From: Mucilaginibacter flavus
GTDB taxonomy: Bacteria; Bacteroidota; Bacteroidia; Sphingobacteriales; Sphingobacteriaceae
Length of the DNA stretch: 64,000 nt
Direction: 5' to 3'
Assembly (NCBI RefSeq): GCF_030409315.1
Contig: NZ_JAUFPS010000096.1
Span: 113,703-177,702, forward strand
Position numbers and translations under genes: made by a program. Shown piece by piece: positions 53,401-61,119 of the stretch (positions within the stretch are counted from its first letter, which is position 1; each line of letters opens with the position of its first letter). Under the pieces are notes generated by a model. That model saw nothing but the letters and a program-made list of their open reading frames with translations, did no database searches and was not told the DNA's origin.

Positions 53401-53648
53401 CTGGCGGTAGATGTCATATAGGTCATATTTTCCACACCGTTAATCGCTTCTTCTAACGAAGGCGTAACAGAGCGCAAAATGGTCTCGGCATTAGCGCCGG
53501 GATAAACGGCTGATACCAATACCGCCGGAGGGGCGATATTAGGAAACCGCTCTAAAGGCAGTTTGGTTAAACCAAGTACCCCCACAATCACCAATAATAT
53601 GGAGATCACTGTTGATAGTACCGGTCTTTCTATAAATTTCTGAAACAT
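50430..53648 (-). CDS. RND multidrug efflux permease (AcrB/HAE1 family)
   Basis: 1,072 residues from the ATG at 53648 (MFQKFIERPVLSTVIS); the frame opens 30 bases further up but family members begin here. Twelve membrane helices in two blocks, the proton-relay Asp pair in helix 4 (AIGIVVDDAIVVVEAV), and two large periplasmic loops. It pumps amphipathic drugs or toxins using the proton gradient, between the adaptor and the outer-membrane channel encoded on either side. Full length, no frameshift. Confidence 0.96.
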   Translation of the reverse strand: MFQKFIERPVLSTVISILLVIVGVLGLTKLPLERFPNIAPPAVLVSAVYPGANAETILRSVTPSLEEAINGVENMTYMTSTASNDGTLGITVYFKQGTDPDQAAVNVQNRVSQATSQLPAEVVQYGITTTKQQNSFIGAMAIYSEDPKKYDQTFVANYAQINIVPEMKRIQGVGSASIFGGVKDYSMRVWLNPTQMAAYKITPAEVMAAIQDKNLEAAPGKFGERSNEAFEYVIKYKGKLTKPEEYQNIAIRANADGSVLHLKDVARVELGAYSYNSVSNLNGHDGIIIGIIQLSGSNANEIQINIDKLMVKLSKDFPAGIKYNQFYRTKTDLDESINQVEHTLVEAFILVFIVVFLFLQDFRSTLIPAIAVPVAIIGTFFFMNLFGFSVNLLTLFALVLAIGIVVDDAIVVVEAVHAKMEHDPSLTPKAATTEAMHEITGAIISITLVMAAVFLPVSFMTGSTGIFYRQFALTMAIAIIISAVNALTLSPALAALFLKNKHAEGGHGAPKKGFVDKFYAGFNGSFNYMTNRYIGGLKILIRNKWISMAGLALIVAATVFMMNKTKTGFIPTEDQGFVAIAVNTPSGTSLSGTNKTFKLAEDALKTLPSARFVTALSGFNFLTQSSSPSAGVIFLLLKPNEERGAVKNIDDIQNIVRGKLGAIPGGTFFVFSFPTVPGFSNVEALDVVLQDKTNGRLDKFSGVANNFIGKLMQKPAVAFAFTSYKADYPQLQLEVDDEKANQLGVSVKDILSTMQAYFGTAQASDFNRFGKYYRVIVQADISDRTDASAIDRVFVKNKAGENVPINTLVKLTRVYGSETASRYNLFNSIEVNAIPKPGYSSGDAIKAIQETAQEQLPSGFSYEFSGQTREEIASGGQSAVIFILCLVFVYFLLSAQYESYILPLAVILSIPTGLFGVFIVLGLTGIENNIYVQVALIMLIGLLAKNAILIVEFAVQRRKAGHGLVQSAIEAAQLRIRPIIMTSLAFVFGLFPMSIATGPSAQGNHSISIGAAGGMVSGVILGLFIIPVLYVIFQALQEKITGVPVAVLNGNGAGKSINGHNVEAEELELQGN

Positions 53649-53668
53649 GGTTTTATGTTTTGGAGAGC

Positions 53669-53770
53669 CAAGAACCAAGAGTCAAGAATCAAGACAGAAA
53701 AACTTTTCTGACGTTAATACTCAACCTTACTTTCTTGTCTTGACTCTTGATTCTTAACTCTTGATTCTTA
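53669..53770. repeat. Inverted repeat in adaptor-acrB intercistronic gap
   Basis: The segment near 53670-53700 (AAGAGTCAAGAATCAAGACAG) faces its approximate complement at about 53731-53770 (CTTGTCTTGACTCTTGATTC). It contains direct repeats of CAAGAAT/CAAGAGT. The first adaptor stop codon lies at its right edge. Confidence 0.7.
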
Positions 53771-54898
53771 TTTTAATGCGGCTACTTTATCGGCAGCTTT
53801 TTGAGGTGCAATAACTTCACCTTCCTGCAAGTGGTCAAGGCCGCTTAGTACAATCTGGTCGCCGGCTTTAACACCATCTTTTACCAGGTAGTTTTCGCCG
53901 CTTTTGCCTAAGATGTCGATAGCCACTTTTTTCACTTTATTGCTATCAGCAAGCGCGAAAACAAATACTTTGTCCTGCATTTCCACAGTTGCCGATTCCG
54001 GTACGATCAATGCATCAGTATGCTGTAAGCTCAGGCGGATTTTACCGGTATTACCAGCGCGTAACAAACCCTGCGGATTGGCAAAATTTGCCCTTATAGT
54101 GATTGCTCCGGTTGTTTTATCAAATTGGCCGTCAATTACATCAATTTTACCTTGTTTGGCATATTCGCTTCCATCGGCAAGTACCAGTGATACCAAAGGC
54201 AATCTTTTAAGTTTGTCTTTCAAGGTTTCGCCCGGGTATTGTTCTTTAAAGCTGATAAAGTCTTTTTCGCCTAAAGAGAAATAAACGTGTACATCGTGCA
54301 CATCAGATAATTGAGTTAAGGCCTCAACATCCTGCGGAGTAACCAAACTACCTTGTTTTTTTAACAAACGACCAATGTAACCGCTAACCGGTGCTTTGAT
54401 CAAAGTATAACCAACATTGATTTCCGCTGTAGCCACATTTGCCTTAGCCGATTCGATATTGGCTTTGGCTACCTGATAGGCTGCTTTGGCGGTTTTTAAC
54501 TGGTAGTCTGATACTACTTTATTTTCAACCAGCGGCGTAAGTTTATCAACTTCCAGTTGCGCGTTACCCGCGGCAGCTTCGGCAGCATGTAAGCTTGCAA
54601 GAGCGTTGTTTAAAGCTGCGCGGTAAGGTTGCTCATTAATTTTAAATATTGGCTCGCCGGCGCTTACAAAGGCACCTTCGTCAACAAATACTTTATCTAA
54701 TGTGCCGCTTACCTGTGGTCTTACTTCAACGTTAACTGTTCCTTCAATTGATGCAGGGTATTCCTGGTAAGTAGTTTGTGTGCCAGATGCAATTGCTGCA
54801 ACCGGCAGTGCTGGTGGAGGTGGCGCCTGCTGCGTTTGCGGCTTGGGCGAACATCCATATAGTGTGAGTGCTAATAGCGCTAATGGGATAATTTTCAT
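53768..54898 (-). CDS. RND efflux periplasmic adaptor (membrane fusion protein)
   Basis: 376 residues from the ATG at 54898, which begins a lipoprotein signal ending at Cys16 (TLYGC); the frame is open further upstream to 55021 but the signal fixes the start. Biotinyl-lipoyl-like domain (VEVRPQVSGTLDKVFVDEGAFVSAGEPIFKI), alpha-hairpin, and beta-barrel domains follow in order. It links the AcrB-like pump to the TolC-like channel. First gene of the operon, downstream of TetR. Confidence 0.95.
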   Translation of the reverse strand: MKIIPLALLALTLYGCSPKPQTQQAPPPPALPVAAIASGTQTTYQEYPASIEGTVNVEVRPQVSGTLDKVFVDEGAFVSAGEPIFKINEQPYRAALNNALASLHAAEAAAGNAQLEVDKLTPLVENKVVSDYQLKTAKAAYQVAKANIESAKANVATAEINVGYTLIKAPVSGYIGRLLKKQGSLVTPQDVEALTQLSDVHDVHVYFSLGEKDFISFKEQYPGETLKDKLKRLPLVSLVLADGSEYAKQGKIDVIDGQFDKTTGAITIRANFANPQGLLRAGNTGKIRLSLQHTDALIVPESATVEMQDKVFVFALADSNKVKKVAIDILGKSGENYLVKDGVKAGDQIVLSGLDHLQEGEVIAPQKAADKVAALK

Positions 54899-55276
54899 GA
54901 TGCTTAATTTTAAAAGGTGATGGGTAGAGTTTTTGATTTGTGTGCCTTGCGGCTGATTATATATAGAGTTGATGGTTTTCATTTTCAATACAAGTAAACA
55001 AGAGACATACCACGACGACAATCAACTGATTATCAAATCGATGATATTGAATAATTAATTAACTCCAGACTATATATCGTTGTATCACGATATACCGGGT
55101 ATTAGCGTAGCTAACGGCAATTACTTATTGCTAACAGTTTGGTGTTGTTAGATACCTTAACACTTTTAATTAGGGCTAGTAGAATTCTAAATCCATGTTG
55201 ATGTTAATTTTAATTGTAGTTTACGTTTATTTAACAGTGTTAAATAATTTAACGCTGTTATCAATTATCGAAAAAA
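54899..55276. promoter_or_regulatory. Control region between tetR and the efflux operon
   Basis: 378 bp without a gene. It holds an 8-bp-arm inverted repeat TATATCGT/ACGATATA (55073-55080, 55087-55094) and, close to the tetR stop, two operator-like sites listed separately. I could not place a TAnnTTTG element on the minus strand with confidence. Confidence 0.5.
55231..55261. promoter_or_regulatory. Tandem TetR operator candidates upstream of the efflux operon
   Basis: TTAACAGTGTTAA (55231-55243) and TTAACGCTGTTAT (55249-55261), whose starts are 18 bp apart. The first is identical over 13 bp to the site upstream of tetR at 55904-55916; the second fits TTAACnnnGTTA. They stand between the tetR stop and the efflux genes. 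Confidence 0.65.
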
Positions 55277-55882
55277 TTAATCCGGCTTAATGGATCTGAT
55301 GATGCCTACAATAGCATCAGTTAAAACCTGGCGATTAATTTCGTCTGATGAGCCCCTGCTTAATAGGTTGATAGATACCAACCCGTGTACTACCGACCAG
55401 AAAGTGTAATATTTAGTGCAAATCAAATCTGAACTTGGGTCTTCAATATGCATTACCTTACCAATTACATCGGTAAATAAATCCCAGGGCATTACAGCTT
55501 CTTCAAGCTTATTGATTTCCTCGCAACAACAATTGGTTGTTACACCAAACATAATCTGGTAAAGCTCTTTGTTAGCGAAGGCAAAGTTCCAGTAAGCCAG
55601 CCACATTGCTTCCAGTTGTTTGTCTGGCAAGGCATGTTGTTCATGTGCTGCCCTTAAGTCTTTAGCTAACAAAAGGTAACCTTTGCGGGCAAGCTCTAAT
55701 AAAATAGCTTCCTTATTAGCGTAGTACTCATATATGATTGGAGCAGTGTATTCAATTACATCGGCAATTTTACGCATACTTAAAGCCTGCCATCCCTCCT
55801 CTTTAACAATTTGAAGCGCGGCGTCCAGGATGTTGATCCTGGTTTCGTCTTTTAAGCGTTGAATACGTTCTTTACTTGCCAT
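55277..55882 (-). CDS. TetR/AcrR family repressor of the efflux operon
   Basis: 201 residues from the ATG at 55882; the frame extends to 55903 but that start is less likely. The HTH reads INILDAALQIVKEEGWQALSMRKIADVI...APIIYEYYANKEAILLELARKG in outline. Ligand domain helical, with a Cys-Cys-Cys cluster (TNCCCEEI). It lies upstream of the adaptor in the same direction, and identical dyads flank it, so it should regulate both itself and the pump. Confidence 0.93.
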   Translation of the reverse strand: MASKERIQRLKDETRINILDAALQIVKEEGWQALSMRKIADVIEYTAPIIYEYYANKEAILLELARKGYLLLAKDLRAAHEQHALPDKQLEAMWLAYWNFAFANKELYQIMFGVTTNCCCEEINKLEEAVMPWDLFTDVIGKVMHIEDPSSDLICTKYYTFWSVVHGLVSINLLSRGSSDEINRQVLTDAIVGIIRSIKPD

Positions 55883-55903
55883 TTTATTTACACCGTAAAT
55901 CAT

Positions 55904-55916
55904 TTAACAGTGTTAA
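55904..55916. promoter_or_regulatory. TetR autoregulatory operator candidate
   Basis: TTAACAGTGTTAA, 21 bp upstream of the tetR ATG at 55882, identical to the first of the tandem sites at 55231. The arms TTAAC/GTTAA have a 3-bp spacer. Confidence 0.65.
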
Positions 55917-56112
55917 GCAAATATATAACTGTTTAATTACCCATAGTACCATCCATTTGTAAAATTGAGATCATTTAATTGTCATGAGCAGCCAAGAATT
56001 CAAACAAATGGCATATTCTGTATCAAATTATCAATATATAACGCAAAACACCGCAGCGGAGAACCGTCGCGGTGTTAAAAAAATCTTAATTCTTGGCTCT
56101 AATCTCTTGCCT

Positions 56113-58581
56113 CTATTTTACAGATGGCTTCCATTTTTCCTGGAGCTCTTTGATAAAGTATCCACCTACCACGCTGCGGGCCTGGAAACCTACTTGTTTA
56201 CCATTGGTAGTTTCGTGCCAATCGCTCAGCGGTACGCGGGTTGGCGTTTCCATAGCATATTTGTAAACCGGCGCGGCAAGTGCCTCAAAATCCGCTTTAT
56301 CTTTTGCTAAAGTAGCGGTCCACATAATCCAGTCGCTTTTGGTGTATGTTTTACGGCTATCCAATGGTATGCCGTATTCATTTTGTTTAGTTAAATAAAA
56401 TTTCACCTCGCGATCATAAACAGATTGTGGGAACAGGTTTAAGCCCAGTATTTTATCCCAAACAATGTTATATTTCTGGCTCCAGGTTTCTGGCTTTTCA
56501 AATACCAGCGAGTAGTGATCGCCCGCATCAGCCAGTTTCATCCATTTAGCAACCATTTCCTGTGCAATAGCTCTGTATTTTGTCGCGGTGGCTTTATCGC
56601 CCAATAAATCGGCAAGATGAGCGTAGCAACCTACACCTACAATGGCTTTTGCAGATAAGTTGGAGTTACGCGCCAGGTGACCGGCAAAATCATCTGTACA
56701 TAACTGATTGGCCGGGTCGCCGCCTTCACGGGCCAGGTAATTAGTCCAGGCGGTTAAAGTTTTCCAGTGTTTTTTGGCGTAAGCCGGGTTGTTACCATTT
56801 GCCCTAACAATAGCCGCGGTAAGTGCCAGCATATTACCCGATTCTTCAACCGGCATTCCTTCACCATAGGTTTGTCCGTTGGCTAAAGGATAGGTACCCA
56901 AATCATGCGCTGCAAAATCATGCGCAAATTTGCCTGTTTCGCTAAAGTAAAAAATACCATTTAACATACCTTCCATCAGTTTTGGATTGTAGATCAGGAA
57001 TAATGGTGCCGATGGGTAAGTAACATCCACGGTATTGATAGACCCGTTACTAAAGTTTTCTTTAGATAAGAAAAGGACTTCGCCTTGCGGGCTTTTTACC
57101 AAAATATGTGCAGCTATAGCCTGGCGATAAGCCAGCACACATAATTTAGCATATTTTTCGCCACCTGCTTTTAGCGCGTCCTGGTACATCTGCGCGTTAA
57201 ACGTAGTGCAGCTTTTCATTATCACCGGGTAATCAGCAGCAGCCTTGGCTAACAATTGATCAAAAGTTTTTAATTGCGCGTTTTGCCACCATGGTTTAAG
57301 ATTGGTATGGAAATATTGTACCGGGGTAATATCATCATAACCTAATTCAACAAAATGCTCAACGGCTATTTTACCAACTTTCCCAAAAGGTATTACGGTG
57401 TTTAACACAACATCGGTACCTTCTTTAACTGTTGATTTGCTTTCGTTTTTAAAGAATGAAGTAACCGCATCATCACTGTTGCTCACGTATTGCGTAGCTG
57501 TAGCTGCTTTTGGCGCGGCTACATACATGTATCCCCAATCAATTCTTAAATCGTCACCGCGTTTTTGCAGAATAGGTTGCTCAATAGTGCCGGCTTTTAA
57601 CACAGATAATGTGCTGGTAGCATATTTTTCTGTAGTTACAGATTGCATTGGTTTATCGCGGGCAATATCTGCCGATGCGCCCAAGTATACCTGCACATTA
57701 TGCGCCTGGCCATTGTTTGATTTTACACTATAAGTAATGTATGATACCGGCCTCGCCATCAAATCGAGATTCTTCATCAGCAACGGCGAAGTAAAAGTTA
57801 ATGTCAGATCAACCTTACCACACTTAAACTTATATAAGGTTTGTGTAGCAGTAACATCCACAGCCGTTTGCTTGGCTACCTGTATTTCGGCATGCTCGGT
57901 TGGTTTCAACTCATCGGCAAAGCCTGCGTCAAGCGCGGCACCTCCGCCGGTGTTTGTGCAATGAAGCGCCAATACGTTTTCGCCTTCTTTTAATTTGCCG
58001 GCAACATCATCATTTAGCGTCATCATTTGCAAATCGCCATTGGCGCCACTGGTGCTGTTTATTTTTTCGCCGTTCAGATAAACTTCAGCCTCATCGTCGT
58101 GGTGTAGTTTCAGAAACAGCTTATTAATATCAGTTTTGTGAAAGGTAAATACCCTGCGTACCCATAAGTCGCGGCTTGTCCACACGGTTTTGCCTTGTTT
58201 TGGGTCGTCGCTAAATGGCGCCATGCCAGTTTTCCAGGCAGAGGCATCAAACTTTTCGTCGGCCCAGTTTTGTGATGGCTGGGTTTCGGTATATTTAACT
58301 TCGTAAGGCTTTTCGTCGCCGCCAGGTAACAGTGTTTTATAATGAACTGGCTCTTTACCCATAAAGCGGTAAACTTCGCCGTCAACTTTAATCAAACCTA
58401 ATAACGACTGGTCTTTGCCGGTCCAGTGATGAGTGGTTGATTGGTTCAAATCGTCGCTAAACGACCAGATGCTAAAATAAGGGTTGTGTGTGATAAGTGG
58501 ATAGGCCGGCGCTTTAGTGTCTTGTGCACGGGCCAAAAATCCAAACATTGCAATACATACGGTTAACGGAAACCTCTTCAT
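56113..58581 (-). CDS. DUF4965/DUF1793 glutaminase-like secreted protein
   Basis: 822 residues with a signal peptide ending near ARAQ (about residue 19). The domain order DUF4964-like N-terminus (APAYPLITHNPYFSIWSFSDDL), an inserted beta-sandwich with jelly-roll character (about 130-215, KLHHDDEAEVYLNGEKI), DUF5127-like region, and a C-terminal (alpha/alpha)6 DUF4965/DUF1793 part (GTYPLANGQTYGEGMPVEESGNMLALT) matches glutaminase A-type proteins. Activity on glycosides has also been suggested for related families. Role here is unknown; it is a single gene. Confidence 0.85.
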   Translation of the reverse strand: MKRFPLTVCIAMFGFLARAQDTKAPAYPLITHNPYFSIWSFSDDLNQSTTHHWTGKDQSLLGLIKVDGEVYRFMGKEPVHYKTLLPGGDEKPYEVKYTETQPSQNWADEKFDASAWKTGMAPFSDDPKQGKTVWTSRDLWVRRVFTFHKTDINKLFLKLHHDDEAEVYLNGEKINSTSGANGDLQMMTLNDDVAGKLKEGENVLALHCTNTGGGAALDAGFADELKPTEHAEIQVAKQTAVDVTATQTLYKFKCGKVDLTLTFTSPLLMKNLDLMARPVSYITYSVKSNNGQAHNVQVYLGASADIARDKPMQSVTTEKYATSTLSVLKAGTIEQPILQKRGDDLRIDWGYMYVAAPKAATATQYVSNSDDAVTSFFKNESKSTVKEGTDVVLNTVIPFGKVGKIAVEHFVELGYDDITPVQYFHTNLKPWWQNAQLKTFDQLLAKAAADYPVIMKSCTTFNAQMYQDALKAGGEKYAKLCVLAYRQAIAAHILVKSPQGEVLFLSKENFSNGSINTVDVTYPSAPLFLIYNPKLMEGMLNGIFYFSETGKFAHDFAAHDLGTYPLANGQTYGEGMPVEESGNMLALTAAIVRANGNNPAYAKKHWKTLTAWTNYLAREGGDPANQLCTDDFAGHLARNSNLSAKAIVGVGCYAHLADLLGDKATATKYRAIAQEMVAKWMKLADAGDHYSLVFEKPETWSQKYNIVWDKILGLNLFPQSVYDREVKFYLTKQNEYGIPLDSRKTYTKSDWIMWTATLAKDKADFEALAAPVYKYAMETPTRVPLSDWHETTNGKQVGFQARSVVGGYFIKELQEKWKPSVK

Positions 58582-58913
58582 TTGTTTTAATGGTGTTATA
58601 ATTGTAGATAGAATTGTAGATAGATAATAACTGACCGTAAATATTTGCTTTTCTTTTCCAATTAATCATAGATTTTACAAAAAAGCGTCAAATAGACGAT
58701 TAATTGATACGATTTGTAGAAACAGATGTGCAGATATGCAGATTTCAAATGCGCAGATGTGGGACTATTTGAGGATTTGATAATGTTTTTTTCTGAACCG
58801 GGATTAAACAGATTTTTCAGATTAATTGGATTTTGATCATCTGCTGAGAATTTTTTGAATCCTGTCAATCTATAAATCAGTTTAATCCCGGTTTAGACAA
58901 ATAATCAAACTAA
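58582..58913. repeat. Repeat-rich gap between glutaminase-like and racemase genes
   Basis: 332 bp without a gene. An AGATGTGCAGAT-type repeat run lies at 58723-58760, then a larger inverted repeat at 58796-58893. Nothing coding was seen. Confidence 0.6.
58796..58893. repeat. Inverted-repeat element with GGGATTAAAC arms
   Basis: Arms AACCGGGATTAAACAGATTT (58796-58815) and AAATCAGTTTAATCCCGGTT (58874-58893), one mismatch in 20. Internal sequence AATCCTGTCAATCTATAAATC reappears in reverse at about 63892-63913, so this is a dispersed element. Confidence 0.7.
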
Positions 58914-59606
58914 TTAACCTATGGCAAATTCAATCGCCGCTTTTGAGTGAATAAGTGTGGTATCAAATAAAGGGATAGCTGTATCTGTGCTTTTGATGAG
59001 CAAAGGGATTTCTGTACAGCCTAAAATAATACCTTCCGCGCCGGCTAACACTAATTTATTTATAATATCCAGGTAACGCTGCCTTGTTTCGGGCTTTAAA
59101 AGTCCTTTACCAAGCTCGTTAAATACAGTTTGATGAATAAACTCGCGGTCGTCGTCATTAAAAGGAATAATGGCCTCAATACCCTGTTCTTTTAATTTAG
59201 CAGTAAAAAAAGGTTGTTCCATGGTGAAGCGGGTACCCAACAAGCCAACTTTTTGGAGCCCCTGTTTGGCAATTTCTGTTGCGGTAACTGTCGCGATGTG
59301 GATCAATGGAATTTCTAATCGTTGCTGCAATTCATCTGCAATCATATGCATGGTGTTGGCACAAAGCAAAATGGCTTCCGCACCGCTTTTTTGCAGATTT
59401 AATGCTGCGCCGCTTAACATATTCAGTGTCGACTCCCAATTATTGGCGTCGTTGTTTCGCTTAATATCGGCATAATTAAAAGAATATATAATGCATTGTG
59501 CAAAGTTCAAGCCGCCAAGTTGCTCATTAATACCCTCGTTAATGAGTCTATAATAATCGGCAGTTGATACCCAGCTGATACCACCAATAAGACCTAATGT
59601 TTTCAT
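58914..59606 (-). CDS. Aspartate/glutamate racemase family protein
   Basis: 230 residues. The family's two catalytic cysteines appear as C82 (LLCANTMH) and C197 (ILGCTEIP), with the N-terminal LGLIGGISWVSTADYYRLIN. PLP-independent amino-acid racemases of this group interconvert D- and L-aspartate or related acids, often for envelope or signalling use. Neighbours give no operon partner, as repeats flank both sides. Confidence 0.92.
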   Translation of the reverse strand: MKTLGLIGGISWVSTADYYRLINEGINEQLGGLNFAQCIIYSFNYADIKRNNDANNWESTLNMLSGAALNLQKSGAEAILLCANTMHMIADELQQRLEIPLIHIATVTATEIAKQGLQKVGLLGTRFTMEQPFFTAKLKEQGIEAIIPFNDDDREFIHQTVFNELGKGLLKPETRQRYLDIINKLVLAGAEGIILGCTEIPLLIKSTDTAIPLFDTTLIHSKAAIEFAIG

Positions 59607-59612
59607 AAAAGC

Positions 59613-59776
59613 AGATGTGCAGATTACAGATTTCAGATGTGCAAATATGCAGATTTCAAATGTGCGGATTATTGATTTCAGATGTAAAGATTGATTAAAG
59701 CAAAAATTCTATCATAATCTTCAAGGCATTTTTTCATCTAAAATCTGCACATCTGAAATCTATAATCTGCACATCT
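59613..59776. repeat. MITE-like inverted repeat of AGATGTGCAGAT units
   Basis: Arms of 34 bp (59613-59646 and 59743-59776) matching at 32 of 34 positions in inverted orientation, made of AGATGTGCAGATT and AGATTTCAGATGTGC units, with about 96 bp between. The right arm runs into the stop codon of the DUF4268 gene (59775-59777). Confidence 0.75.
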
Positions 59777-60236
59777 ATTTAAATAGTTCGAAACTGTATT
59801 GCCCCACGCTCCAAAAATCATCAAGGGCAATGATACGAGGTTTAAAAAAGGAAATAAGGGCAGGCCAGTCGTTTTGATTGAATACACTTACGGATGGGAG
59901 GGTTTTAATAATACGACTAACGGTTTTACCGCTTTCATCTACATGGTGCAATTGCCATTCCCAATCTTCGGCAATGCTGGCTGCTAAAACGGGTTTGAGT
60001 TCTTTAAATTGCTCAAACATTAGTTCCTGCATACCAAAGTCGGGATGGGTTATTTCAATCGCGATGAATGCTGATCTTTTATCGGCCTGCATTTTAAAAT
60101 AAAGATGCTTAATGCCGGTTTTATAGTTGATCCAGTTTATCCGTAAACCATCTGCGGATGGTTGTGGTGCTATATACTGGCCAAAGGCCGTCCAAAAAGC
60201 CTGTTTAATTTGCGATGCCTGATCCCGGGAGTACAA
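59775..60236 (-). CDS. DUF4268 domain-containing protein
   Basis: 153 residues with the DUF4268 pattern: SQIKQAFWTAFGQY near the N-terminus, then INWINYKTGIKHLYFKM and AFIAIEITHPDFGMQELMFEQF, a beta-rich small domain related to nuclease-associated or DNA-linked folds by genome context elsewhere. Its function is unknown. The stop codon is formed within the terminal repeat arm described at 59613-59776. Confidence 0.85.
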   Translation of the reverse strand: MYSRDQASQIKQAFWTAFGQYIAPQPSADGLRINWINYKTGIKHLYFKMQADKRSAFIAIEITHPDFGMQELMFEQFKELKPVLAASIAEDWEWQLHHVDESGKTVSRIIKTLPSVSVFNQNDWPALISFFKPRIIALDDFWSVGQYSFELFK

Positions 60237-60270
60237 TACGTTCTGTTATTAAATGAGCCGCAAATATAGG

Positions 60271-60612
60271 TCATTTAGCATTTTTTACGAACTCCACTAC
60301 CTGGTCTCGCTCTTTTGGTGATAGCTGCCCGCCTGTGTACTCCCACTTCTCATCTTTTTGGTTAAACGTTAACCTCCCTAAAAATTCGGGATTTGCTTCA
60401 TCAGCCATGATGGGAATGCTGTCGCCAATTTCTGGTGCGATGGGTTGCAAATCCAGCAAATGACTTTCTCCTTTACCATTGTCCTTATACAGGATATAAA
60501 CACCTGTAAAACCGGGATTAGGATTGCCGGATAGTGTTTGAATTGGCTCAATAATGATACTGCTTGTATTACCTGCGTCTGTGATAATATGGTGACTTAC
60601 TGTGTGAGGCAT
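60271..60612 (-). CDS. Hypothetical protein, 113 residues
   Basis: Predicted soluble, no signal peptide, acidic and Pro/Asn-rich (IQTLSGNPNPGFTGVYIL; PERDQVVEFVKNAK at the end). No family recognised. It is separated by 34 bp from the DUF4268 gene in the same direction and may be co-transcribed with it. Confidence 0.6.
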   Translation of the reverse strand: MPHTVSHHIITDAGNTSSIIIEPIQTLSGNPNPGFTGVYILYKDNGKGESHLLDLQPIAPEIGDSIPIMADEANPEFLGRLTFNQKDEKWEYTGGQLSPKERDQVVEFVKNAK

Positions 60613-60917
60613 AGTTATTATGTTTTAGCTATCGATAATAATTAGTACAAGTCACGGATAAAATTGTTCGGCAAAACTTTATAGATACTCATCCAAACTA
60701 CGCATGTACGCAGTTTTTTATCGATTTGTTTTAATGATTGGAATGAGAAATACAGCGTTTATCGGTCACTTGAAGATATTTTAGAGCCCGTTGCCAGCCC
60801 GAGTAATGCCTAACAATAAATTAATATCAAAGTAATGAGGCAGATATATAAAAATTGAAAAATATATTTTAGATTTTATCTTTAAACACTATCTTTGCGA
60901 CCTGTAAAAATCCTAAT
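60613..60917. other. Gap upstream of tRNA-Leu
   Basis: 305 bp without a gene. The only clear element is a TATCTTTG -7 motif at 60890-60897, 20 bases before the tRNA. Nothing else recognised. Confidence 0.5.
60890..60897 (+). promoter_or_regulatory. -7 promoter element of the tRNA
   Basis: TATCTTTG fits TAnnTTTG and sits 20 bases before the tRNA 5' end, giving a short leader. Confidence 0.6.
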
Positions 60918-60999
60918 GCGGAAGTGGCGTAATTGGTAGCCGCACCAGACTTAGGATCTGGCGCCGCGAGGCGTGGGGGTTCGAGTCCCTTCTTCCGCA
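60918..60999 (+). tRNA. tRNA-Leu (anticodon UAG)
   Basis: Acceptor stem GCGGAAG/CTTCCGC (60918-60924 and 60992-60998), D-loop with GG, anticodon stem CCAGA/TCTGG around the loop CTTAGGA with anticodon TAG, long class II variable arm, T-arm with TTCGAGT loop. The 3' CCA is not encoded. This reads CUA codons. Confidence 0.95.
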
Positions 61000-61007
61000 C
61001 AGCATGT

Positions 61008-61038
61008 AAACCCGATCAAATTTTTGATCGGGTTTTTT
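61008..61038 (+). terminator. Terminator after tRNA-Leu
   Basis: CCCGATCA...TGATCGGG stem, with A/T extensions and a short A/T loop, followed by TTTTTT. It lies nine bases after the tRNA. Confidence 0.88.
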
Positions 61039-61119
61039 GTTTTAAGTCTTTTTTTATGCTTTTCTGGTATCCATTGAATCAGCAGACTTCTTATTTCGGT
61101 ATCCAGGCATCAACTATCA

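Noticed and set aside
55984..56310. 108-codon plus-strand frame in the gap before and within the glutaminase-like gene
   Set aside because: Most of it is opposite the 3' end of a well supported gene; the rest is A/T-rich gap.
59613..59776. CRISPR-like array in the AGATGTGCAGAT repeats
   Set aside because: Units are irregular, lack spacers of constant length and occur as an inverted pair; no cas genes in the window.
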